From: Ensifer oleiphilus
GTDB lineage: Bacteria > Pseudomonadota > Alphaproteobacteria > Rhizobiales > Rhizobiaceae
Assembly (NCBI RefSeq): GCF_013371465.1
Contig: NZ_JABWDU010000003.1
Span: forward strand, 992,001 to 1,056,000
Length of the DNA stretch: 64,000 bases
Reading direction: 5' to 3'
Shown here: one piece after another, positions 1 to 8,673 of the stretch
Layout: the number at the start of each line of letters is the position of its first letter
Numbering within the stretch: the stretch's first letter is position 1
The notes under the pieces: generated by a model
What the model was told of the DNA's origin: nothing
What the model saw: only the letters and a program-made list of their open reading frames with translations
Databases searched by the model: none
Position numbers and translations under genes: made by a program

Positions 1-133
1 CGCCATCTCCCATGCGCAAAACGCCATCGAGGCCGCGGGTGAAACCCAATCCCCGGGACTGCGCCGCGCGCAGCAGGTGAAAGATGCACTCGAAGGCGCG
101 CTGCGGCTTCGCGGCCGCGGCGTCGGCCGGTGA
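1..133 (+). CDS. 3' end of an unidentified protein (partial)
   Basis: An open frame runs in from the left edge and stops at TGA 131-133, giving 43 residues that end in ...RLRGRGVGR. Nearly every codon ends in G or C, as in the certain genes of this window, so this is probably the tail of a real gene. The visible residues are Ala-, Gln- and Arg-rich and look helical. No family can be recognised from so short a tail, and the start lies outside the window. Confidence 0.45.
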   Translation, partial: AISHAQNAIEAAGETQSPGLRRAQQVKDALEGALRLRGRGVGR

Positions 134-223
134 ACAATTGAAGCCAGCAGGCTAACGGCCGCCGCTCCGATCGAGATCACCGCGCAGGTTCCATAACTTT
201 CGCACCGTCAAACAGGATCCACG

Positions 224-412
224 ATGCAACTGATGTCCATGCCGGCTGTTGCCGGCATATCCCTGGGCGTTGCGATCGCCAGCATCTTCTCTCGCAAGCA
301 TCGTGGAAAGCCCATCGGCGAGAGGACCCTCGCCGCCCTGGGAAGTTTCCTGGCTACGCTTCTCGGGCTGCTTGCTCTCAACTTCGGAATCTTCTGCGTT
401 CAGCAATCCTAG
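224..412 (+). CDS. small hypothetical membrane protein
   Basis: This is a 62-residue protein starting at ATG 224, with an AGGA ribosome-binding site six bases upstream. It shows two hydrophobic stretches, about residues 6-20 and 38-57, separated by a basic loop containing RKHRGK. That suggests a two-helix inner-membrane protein. Codon usage is G/C-ending like its neighbours. It is convergent with the amide-operon ATPase gene that ends at 541. No family is recognised, so the function is unknown. The start site and coding bias support a real gene, but the short length keeps confidence moderate. Confidence 0.45.
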   Translation: MQLMSMPAVAGISLGVAIASIFSRKHRGKPIGERTLAALGSFLATLLGLLALNFGIFCVQQS

Positions 413-540
413 CTGGACGCATTCAGGGCGTTGTCGATCACGGCTGGAGCAACCAGGCATGGGGCGCCGAACTCTACGGTGGGCAGGTGTTCGCGCGCCG
501 AAGCGGCAATCGCTGCCGAAGAACCGCCCGACGTGTCCGG

Positions 541-2219
<1,679 letters not shown>

Positions 2220-2223
<4 letters not shown>

Positions 2224-3164
2224 GAAAAGACGATCCTTGGGAAATAGAAGGACACGACCCAGTTCGGGGCGTCAACGATCTCGCTGATCCGGAGATCGCC
2301 GCAGACCGAGCAGAGCAGATAGGCATCGACCGGGCTCAATCCATGCTCGGCACCGAGCAGGTCGATCATGCGCATCAGGCTTTCTCGGGCGCCCGTCATC
2401 AGATCGGGGCCGATGCCGGTCGTCACTTCGTAGCCGGCAGCATCAAGATGGCGGGTCACTGGCCCCGGCGTTGTGAAGCGCGGGCTCGCGAGACGCGCAT
2501 CCTTCACCAGCTCGATAGTGGCCTCGACCTCCATCTGGCTCTCGATGGCGGTGCCGCAGACTTCGCCGTCGCCCTGGGCTGCGTGCGTGTCGCCGATCGA
2601 AAACAGCGCGCCCTCGACCTCGACGGGCAGATAGAGCGTGACGCCTGACGTCAGGTCGCGAATGTCGAGATTGCCGCCGACCCGGCGCGGCGGCACGACG
2701 GAATGCAGTCCCGGTTCGGCCGGCGCCACACCGATCGTACCGGCAAACGGCTTCAACGGAACGCGCCCGCCGGGGCCATAAAGCGCCGGCGCCATGGTGC
2801 TGGCCTCATAGGACCACATATGCAGCGCCGGCTCGCTGAACTGGTCGGCAAGCAGACCGAAGCCCGGAATATTGGCGGTCCAGCCGACGCCCGAGGGTAC
2901 GAAGCGGCGGATCGTAACCTTCAGCGCGTCGCCGGGTGCCGCACCCTCGACATAGACCGGGCCGGTGACCGGGTTGATCCGGTTGAAATCGAGCTTTGCC
3001 AGCGTCTCGAGCGTCGAGCCCGCACGCAACTGTCCGCCCGACGAATCCAGGCACTCGAAATGAATGGTTTCGCCCGGCTTGGCGATCAATGTCGGTTCAA
3101 AATCGCGGTTCCAGCCGAAATGATGCTTGGCGCGGTGAATGGTATGGGTGCAGGCAACGCACAT
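2220..3164 (-). CDS. Acetamidase/formamidase family protein
   Basis: A 314-residue protein that reads throughout as the FmdA/AmdA acetamidase-formamidase family. Members hydrolyse short-chain amides such as formamide or acetamide to the acid and ammonia. Recognisable segments are the N-terminal HTIHRAKHHFGW, the central GDTHAAQGDGEVCGTAIES with its conserved His and Glu, and the C-terminal LLCSVCGDLRISEIVD. No signal peptide is present, so it is cytoplasmic. It sits between the solute-binding protein gene and the ATPase gene of the same operon, and its stop overlaps the ATPase start. This places an amide-cleaving enzyme inside an importer operon controlled by AmiC/AmiR homologues. Exact amide preference cannot be read from sequence. 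Confidence 0.9.
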
Positions 3165-3224
3165 TTTTCTCTCCCCAGATGATAAGGGGCTCCCCGGACA
3201 TCGAGGCCCGGAGAGCCCGAGGGC

Positions 3225-4844
3225 TTATTGCTTCACGTAGATCGCGTCGTAGTTGATGACGCGGGTCGGATCGACGTAGATCTCGCCGGCGCCGCCCATG
3301 CGTGGCGACTTGGCAACGACGCGGCGTTCGTTGGTCACCGGCACCCAGGGCGCGTCCGCCATGATGTCGGTGAAGATCTTGCCCCAGGCCGCCTGGCGCT
3401 CGCCGGCCTTGGCCGGATCGGACATGGAGTCGGCTTCAACCGCACGCTTGTCGAGCGCCTCGTTGCAGTACCACGACCAGTTCCAGCCACCCTGAACCGC
3501 GCCGGAGCAACCGAGGATCGGCCCGTAGAAATTGGACGGATCCGGGAAGTCGGCGATCCAGGCCATGCCGCCCGACCAGATCATCGGTGCTTCGCCTTCG
3601 GTGCCGCCGGCAGCAATCACGTTGGCCTGGGCGAGTGCCCGGACCTCGGCCTTGATGCCGACGGCTGCCAGATCCTGCTGAATCGCCTGGGCGATGCGCG
3701 GCTGCGGATCGGTGTTGGTGGAATAGAGGATCGTTTCGAAACCATCGGGGTGACCGGCTTCGGCGAGCAAGGCCTTCGCCTTTTCGACGTCGAAGGCGTA
3801 ACCGGTGAAGCCCTTGTCGTAGCCCGGCATCAGCGGCGGCAGCGGCTGGTTGGCGGGCGTGGCGCGACCGTTGAGGATGCGGGTGATGCGTTCCTTGTTG
3901 ATCGCCATGTTGACGGCCTGGCGCACCTTGACGTCGTCGAAGGGTTTGACCTTGGTGTTGAGCGTCACGTAGCCGGTATGCAGTTGCTGACCGTCGACGA
4001 TGATCTCGGCGCCCTCGGGCGAGTTCTTGATCTCGAGGAACTTTGCCGGCGGAATGCCGTCGCCGGCGATGTCGACCTCACCCTTCTGCAGGCGCAGAAG
4101 CGCGACCAGCGGCTCCTGGCCAACCTCGACGGTGAACTTGTCGATGCGCGGCATGTCCTTGATGAAATAATCCGGATTGCGCTCGAAGGTCAGGCTCTGG
4201 CCGACGGTCCAATCTTTCAGGATGAAGGTGCCGGAGCCGACCGGCTTCTTGCCGAAATCGCCCGCGGCAGCCTCGACCGCTTCCTTCGGCACGACGGAGG
4301 CGAAGTTGACGGCGAGAACATGCAGGAAGGTGGCATCGGGGCGCGACAGGTGGAAGACCACGGTTGCGGCATCCGGTGCCTCGATGCCTTCGAGCGTCGT
4401 CGTCTTGCCGCCGGTGACATCATCGAAGCCCTTGATGGCGCCGAAGAAGCCGGCGCCCGGCCCTTGCGTCTTCGGATCGACCGCGCGCTCGATCGAGTAT
4501 TTCACGTCGGAGGCGACGATCTCACGACCGTTGGTAAACTTGGCGCCCTTGCGAAGCTTGAACGTGTAGGTCAGGCCGTCGGGCGCGACCTCGAAGCTCT
4601 CGGCAAGCGACGGCACAAGCTCGGTGGTGCCCGGCGTATAGTCCATCAGCCGCGAAAACAGGCTCTTGATCATCGACCAGTTGACCCAATCGTAGCCGAT
4701 GGCCGGATCGAGCGTGGCGATGTCGTCCTTGTAGGTGATGACGATGTCGCCGCCCTGCTTTGGCGCGTCCTGCGCAAAGGCAGGCAGTGGCGCGAGCACC
4801 AGCGCCGTCGCGACGGTTGAATTTCGAAGCCAGCGTTTGAACAT
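3225..4844 (-). CDS. ABC transporter solute-binding protein, DppA/OppA type (SBP_bac_5)
   Basis: A 539-residue periplasmic binding protein of the large dipeptide/oligopeptide class. The ATG at 4844 is preferred to an in-frame ATG at 4871 because AAGGGG lies just upstream and the product then begins with a classical signal peptide (basic MFKRWLR, hydrophobic core, cleavage near AFAQ|DA). Family hallmarks include the early GGDIVITYKDD strand and the mid-protein VRQAVNMAINKERI segment. It should capture the substrate for the two permeases encoded immediately upstream. With the acetamidase gene next to it, an amide or a peptide-like amide ligand is plausible, but the binding pocket cannot be assigned here. 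Confidence 0.93.
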   Translation of the reverse strand: MFKRWLRNSTVATALVLAPLPAFAQDAPKQGGDIVITYKDDIATLDPAIGYDWVNWSMIKSLFSRLMDYTPGTTELVPSLAESFEVAPDGLTYTFKLRKGAKFTNGREIVASDVKYSIERAVDPKTQGPGAGFFGAIKGFDDVTGGKTTTLEGIEAPDAATVVFHLSRPDATFLHVLAVNFASVVPKEAVEAAAGDFGKKPVGSGTFILKDWTVGQSLTFERNPDYFIKDMPRIDKFTVEVGQEPLVALLRLQKGEVDIAGDGIPPAKFLEIKNSPEGAEIIVDGQQLHTGYVTLNTKVKPFDDVKVRQAVNMAINKERITRILNGRATPANQPLPPLMPGYDKGFTGYAFDVEKAKALLAEAGHPDGFETILYSTNTDPQPRIAQAIQQDLAAVGIKAEVRALAQANVIAAGGTEGEAPMIWSGGMAWIADFPDPSNFYGPILGCSGAVQGGWNWSWYCNEALDKRAVEADSMSDPAKAGERQAAWGKIFTDIMADAPWVPVTNERRVVAKSPRMGGAGEIYVDPTRVINYDAIYVKQ

Positions 4845-4874
4845 TGTTGTTCCCCTTGTTGGTTGCTGCATGAT

Positions 4875-5795
4875 TTAACGGGCGCGAATGCGTGGATCGA
4901 CGAGCGGCGCGAGAATGTCGGCAAGCAGATTGCCGAGCACGATCGCGAGCGCCGAAACGAGCGTCACCCCCATGATGATTGGAATGTCGACCTGCTGGAT
5001 CGCCTGCCAGGCGAGCTGGCCGATGCCGGGCCAGCCATAGACGGCCTCGACCACGACGACGCCGCTCATGAACTGGCCGATATCGATGCCGATCATGGCG
5101 ATGATCGGCAACAGCGCGTTGGGCAATGCGTGGCGAAAGATGATGCGGGCCGACGACAGGCCTTTTGCCCGGGCGGTGCGGACATAATCCTGGTTGAGTA
5201 CGTCGATCATCGCCGAGCGCACCATGCGCGCATACCAGCCGGCACCGAGAACACCGAGCGTCAGCGCCGGCAGCACCACATGGGCCGGCGTGCCAAAGCC
5301 GCTCATCGGGAACCAGGCGAGCGTGACGGCGAAGACGTAGAGCAGCAGCAGTGCCGCAACGAACTGCGGCGCCGAGACGCCGACGAACGACGCCATCATG
5401 ACGAAGCGATCGACGAAACCGCCACGACGGACGGCCGCGAGCACACCGAGGAACACGCCGAGCACCACCTCTACGGCGATACCCGCCGCCATCAGGATCA
5501 GCGTCGCCGGCAGCCGGGCGGCGATCAGCGCGCCGACATCGGTCTTCTGCGCGTAGGACCGGCCGAGGTCGCCCTGAAACAGGCCCTGCAGATAGCTCCA
5601 GAACTGCACGAGCAAGGGCTGGTCGAGGCCGAGTTCTCGCCGGATGTTGGCGACCGTCTGCGCCGTGGCACTGCGGCCGGCGATCATGCGGGCGGGATCC
5701 GCGGGAAGCGCATAGAGCAGCAGGAAGGTGATGGCGGCAACGCCTAAGAGAATGAGCGCGGTCTGCACCAGACGGCGAAGCAGCAGGAAAACCAT
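4875..5795 (-). CDS. Peptide-type ABC transporter permease, DppB type
   Basis: The chosen start is ATG 5795, one base after the stop of the upstream DppC-type gene, giving about 306 residues beginning MVFLLLRRLVQ. An ATG 48 bases further upstream would overlap the neighbour. About six membrane helices are visible. The cytoplasmic EAA-type loop contains YVRTARAKGLSSARIIFRHALPNAL-like sequence, the standard contact site for the ATPase. The LPADPARMI segment after helix 1 is typical of DppB/OppB proteins. It forms a heterodimeric channel with the next permease. The family is certain and the ligand unknown. Confidence 0.93.
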   Translation of the reverse strand: MVFLLLRRLVQTALILLGVAAITFLLLYALPADPARMIAGRSATAQTVANIRRELGLDQPLLVQFWSYLQGLFQGDLGRSYAQKTDVGALIAARLPATLILMAAGIAVEVVLGVFLGVLAAVRRGGFVDRFVMMASFVGVSAPQFVAALLLLYVFAVTLAWFPMSGFGTPAHVVLPALTLGVLGAGWYARMVRSAMIDVLNQDYVRTARAKGLSSARIIFRHALPNALLPIIAMIGIDIGQFMSGVVVVEAVYGWPGIGQLAWQAIQQVDIPIIMGVTLVSALAIVLGNLLADILAPLVDPRIRAR

Positions 5796-5796
5796 C

Positions 5797-6645
5797 TCAG
5801 CCCCTCCCCCGCTGCGTCGGGTCGAGTATGTCGCGAAGCGCATCGCCGACCAGATTGAAGGAGAGAGCGGTCAAGAGGATGACGGCACCGGGGATGAAGA
5901 CCAGCCAGGGAGCGGCCTGAAAATAGCTCTGGCTTTCGAAGATGATATTGCCCCAGGACGGTGTCGGCGGCTGCACGCCGATGCCGAGAAAGGAGAGCGT
6001 CGCTTCGAGCAGCACTGTTGTGGCGATGCCGAGCGTTCCCCAGACGATCGCCGTCGGGATCAGATGCGGCAGGATGTGATGAAAGAGGATGCGGCCATGC
6101 CCGGCGCCAAGCGAGCGCTCGGCCAGGATGAAGTCGCGCTCCACCAGCCCGCGTGTTTCGGTGTAGACGATGCGCGCCACCTGCACCCAGTTGACGAGCG
6201 CGATCACCATGGCGACGATCCAGAGACTGGGGCGCAACAATGCTGCGAGAACGATGGCCAAGAGCAACGCCGGAAAGGCCATCATCAGATCGGTGAAGCG
6301 CATCAGCGCGCCGCCGACGATGCCGCGCATATAGCCGGAGAGAATGCCGATCAGTAGCCCGATCGTCACCGCGATACCGTTGGCAACGAGGCCGATGACG
6401 AGCGAGGTGCGGGCGCCGTAGAGAAGCCGCGAGAACAGATCGCGCCCGAGCGTGTCGGTGCCGAGCAGGAACTGCGCGCTCGGCGGCAGCGGCGCGCCCT
6501 CCAGCGTCAACCCGTCGAACATCTGCTCATCCGGGCTGTAGGGCGCAATCAAGGGGGCGGCAACTGCGAGGAACACCACAAGGGCAACGACGATCAGGCC
6601 GAACAGGGCTGCCGGCTGGCGGACCATGGCTTTCAATGCTTCCAT
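5797..6645 (-). CDS. Peptide-type ABC transporter permease, DppC type
   Basis: A 282-residue permease with an N-terminal hydrophobic segment, the DppC/OppC hallmark HFLLGTDTLGRDLFSR-like motif (here QFLLGTDTLGRDLFSR, about residues 58-73) and the EAA loop containing LAERSLGAGHGRILFHHILPHL. Further hallmarks are the LEATLSFLGIGVQPPTPSWG segment and the C-terminal FNLVGDALRDILDP. It pairs with the DppB-type permease. Its ATG shares one base with the TGA of amiR (TGATG), so the regulator and transporter genes are translationally coupled and probably form one transcript. Confidence 0.93.
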   Translation of the reverse strand: MEALKAMVRQPAALFGLIVVALVVFLAVAAPLIAPYSPDEQMFDGLTLEGAPLPPSAQFLLGTDTLGRDLFSRLLYGARTSLVIGLVANGIAVTIGLLIGILSGYMRGIVGGALMRFTDLMMAFPALLLAIVLAALLRPSLWIVAMVIALVNWVQVARIVYTETRGLVERDFILAERSLGAGHGRILFHHILPHLIPTAIVWGTLGIATTVLLEATLSFLGIGVQPPTPSWGNIIFESQSYFQAAPWLVFIPGAVILLTALSFNLVGDALRDILDPTQRGRG

Positions 6646-7226
6646 CAGCCTGCCTCCGGTAGCGGCTCGGCGCCACCCACAATCGAGGCTGCGACCTGCT
6701 CCATCGACAGCCGCCGCTGCATGGCGCAGTTGCGCAGGATGCGATAGGCCTCTTCTTCATCGAGCCTGCGGACACTGCTGATCTTTTGAACGGCGGCATG
6801 GACCAGCGGACGCATGCGCACCCGTTCTTCCAAATGGGCGATCTTGTCGATGACGCTCTGGCGCTCGCGATGGATGGCAAGCGCCATGACCAGCGCGGGA
6901 TAGACGGCCGATGACGCCAGCGGTTTGGCGATGATGGCGGAGGCACCCTGATCCATCGCCCAGGCGACACGGCCGGGTGCTTCGGACCCGAGCAGGGCCA
7001 CGAGCGGGCGCGGCGCGCGCGCGTCGGTCCAGGGCAACAACCCGGTCCAGCCCTGATCGGCATCGACCAGAATGAGATCGGGCAGATTATCGGCGGCAAG
7101 CGGCGTCCATTGAACATGAACGTGAAAGCCGAAAAGTTTCAACTGGCGGGTGAGGCGTTCCGTCGTTGCATCCTCACGATGGAGGATCGTGGCGCGCCAG
7201 CCGGCGAAATTCGGTGTTTCCCTCAT
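6645..7226 (-). CDS. amiR: AmiR-like ANTAR-domain transcription antiterminator
   Basis: A 193-residue protein with an N-terminal pseudo-receiver (roughly residues 10-115, containing LPDLILVDADQGW and GASAIIAKPL) and a C-terminal ANTAR domain (about 125-187, with LDEEEAYRILRNCAMQRRLS). ANTAR proteins bind RNA and prevent terminator formation. In Pseudomonas, AmiR is held inactive by the amide sensor AmiC. Here the start at 7226 overlaps the amiC stop by four bases (ATGA), matching that regulatory pair. A candidate terminator/antiterminator lies in the leader upstream of amiC (8367-8432). The assignment as amiR is by fold, length and partner. Direct RNA binding is inferred. Confidence 0.88.
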   Translation of the reverse strand: MRETPNFAGWRATILHREDATTERLTRQLKLFGFHVHVQWTPLAADNLPDLILVDADQGWTGLLPWTDARAPRPLVALLGSEAPGRVAWAMDQGASAIIAKPLASSAVYPALVMALAIHRERQSVIDKIAHLEERVRMRPLVHAAVQKISSVRRLDEEEAYRILRNCAMQRRLSMEQVAASIVGGAEPLPEAG

Positions 7227-8359
7227 GAGACGATCCGGAGCTGGGGTGGCTTGCGCGTGCGCCGGCCTGTCAGATACGGGTCGGCAACGATGGCGGGCTC
7301 GGAAGCGATAATGTCGAAGCCACCCTCGTCGTTAATGCGACCGAGGTGAAAAGGAAGTGCCGCGTGGCGGGTTTCGGCATCGATCCGGAGCGGACCGAGA
7401 ACGGTCGAGCGCGGTGCTGTGCAAAGCAGGCTGGACACGGTCGCCGGATCGTCGGTGCCGGCATCGATGATCGCCTCGGCACAGAGCTTGACGGCGGCAT
7501 AAGCGCTGGCAAAGACGCTGGAAATCCGGCGCGACGCGCCGAAACGCGCGCTCACCTCGGCCTTGAATGCCGCGTTTTCAGCGGAGGCCACGGTGTCGAA
7601 ATAGGCGGCGGCACAGAGCTGGCCGGTCGCCACGCCAAGACCGATATCGGTCAGCTCGCATTCCTGCAGATCACAGCTGACGACAGGGCAATTTTCCGGG
7701 CGGAAGGCGGGATCGCGCTCGCCAAGTGCCCGGATCGCGGCATGAAAGGCATAGCTCGACGGGCCGACGAGATTGTTGAGGATGAAGCTCGGCCGCCGCT
7801 GTTCGATCTCGGCGACGATGCGCTCGACTGCCGTTTCCTCAAGCGGCAGGTAGCGTTCGCCGAGCACCGATCCGCCCGCCTCCTCGATCAGTTCGCGGGC
7901 GAGCCGGTTCATTTCCCAGCCCCAAACATAGTTGGCACCAACGAGATAGGGGCGACGACCAAAGCGCGGCAGGAGATAGTCGAGCAGCGGCAGCAGATGC
8001 TGGTTCGGACAGCCGCCGGTATAGATGACGTTGTCGTTGGCCTCGAAGCCCTCGTAAGGGCACATGTACCAGAGCAACCCGTCATGCTTTTCGACGAGCG
8101 GGATGACCTCCTTGCGCGCCAGCGACGTGATCGTGCCGACGATATGCCGGCAGCCCTGATCGCGCAGCAGCGTGCGCGCGCCTTCGAGGTACTGATCGAT
8201 ATTGGCATGCGGGTCGATGAATACAGGCTCGATGCGGCCGGGATAACGCGCCGTGATCTCATCGATCGCCAGCTCGGCGCCATCGCGGCAGTCGCGGCCC
8301 ATCGTCCCGTAGGGGCCGGTTGTCGAGTAGAGGATACCGATCTTCACCGCGTCACGCAT
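7223..8359 (-). CDS. amiC: AmiC-like amide sensor (periplasmic-binding-protein fold, cytoplasmic)
   Basis: A 378-residue protein of the AmiC/branched-chain-binding fold starting MRDAVKIGILYSTTGPYG. It shares with AmiC the segments CPYEGFEANDNVIYTGGCPNQ and GRRPYLVGANYVWGWEMN. No signal peptide is present, consistent with a cytoplasmic sensor that sequesters AmiR. An alternative ATG at 8386 would add nine residues (MGFLVFGRS), but it lies inside the 3' arm of a terminator-like hairpin, so ATG 8359 is preferred. Its AGG-type site is only three to four bases upstream, so the start is not settled. It is the first gene of the operon. The ligand is probably a short amide. Confidence 0.87.
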   Translation of the reverse strand: MRDAVKIGILYSTTGPYGTMGRDCRDGAELAIDEITARYPGRIEPVFIDPHANIDQYLEGARTLLRDQGCRHIVGTITSLARKEVIPLVEKHDGLLWYMCPYEGFEANDNVIYTGGCPNQHLLPLLDYLLPRFGRRPYLVGANYVWGWEMNRLARELIEEAGGSVLGERYLPLEETAVERIVAEIEQRRPSFILNNLVGPSSYAFHAAIRALGERDPAFRPENCPVVSCDLQECELTDIGLGVATGQLCAAAYFDTVASAENAAFKAEVSARFGASRRISSVFASAYAAVKLCAEAIIDAGTDDPATVSSLLCTAPRSTVLGPLRIDAETRHAALPFHLGRINDEGGFDIIASEPAIVADPYLTGRRTRKPPQLRIVS

Positions 8360-8366
8360 GGACCTG

Positions 8367-8432
8367 CCAAAAACCAAAAACCCCATGACGCGTTTCCCAT
8401 CGGAGATGGGGCATCATGGGGCGAAACTGCCC
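8367..8432 (-). terminator. Candidate AmiR-controlled attenuator in the amiC leader
   Basis: On the minus-strand transcript an 8-bp perfect stem, CCCCATGA (8421-8414) with TCATGGGG (8388-8381), is followed by T5-GG-T5 (8380-8369), which looks like an intrinsic terminator. Within its loop a second hairpin forms, CCCATC/GATGGG (8410-8396). Just 5' is a short GGGC stem closing a six-base loop AGTTTC (8432-8419). Its 3' arm shares three bases with the terminator's 5' arm, so the two structures are mutually exclusive. ANTAR proteins bind paired hexaloop hairpins with A at loop position 1 and G at position 4. Here A1 is present and position 4 is T, so the match is partial. Confidence 0.6.
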
Positions 8433-8486
8433 GTCGACCATAGGGGTCATGTGAAATGGATTGAACTGCTCAATCCGTAGACAAGA

Positions 8487-8515
8487 TTAAGATACGGGCA
8501 ACGGACCTCTGTCAA
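8487..8515 (-). promoter_or_regulatory. Putative sigma-70 promoter of the amide operon
   Basis: On the minus strand TTGACA (8515-8510) and TCTTAA (8492-8487) are separated by exactly 17 bases. The -35 is perfect and preceded by C, the rhizobial CTTGAC preference. The -10 is weak. Initiation near 8480 would give a leader of about 120 nt before the amiC ATG, enclosing the attenuator. Confidence 0.5.
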
Positions 8516-8673
8516 GCAAGGATTGACAAGGATGCGACGCTCCGTGCGCAACTTTACGCACCGGGGCGGACGGAACCCGACAGCAAAGCGCTTCGCCCAA
8601 CGTCCTGAGGATGTGCAATGTCGTGAAGCGCAACCAGTCCGCTACCGCGGACCAGTCGAATGCAGTCGGAGGA
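8516..8673. other. Intergenic stretch between the TonB receptor gene and the amide operon promoter
   Basis: Both flanking operons run leftward, so the receptor transcript should end here. The only structure seen is GTCCGC-TACC-GCGGAC (8637-8652), a 6-bp stem about 20 bases past the receptor stop. It has no T-run on the minus strand, so it is a weak terminator candidate. No ORF is apparent. Confidence 0.35.

Noticed and set aside
8384-8386. ATG at 8386 as the amiC start
   Set aside because: It lies within the 3' arm of the terminator-like stem, and homology to AmiC begins after the ATG at 8359. Left as a possible alternative only.
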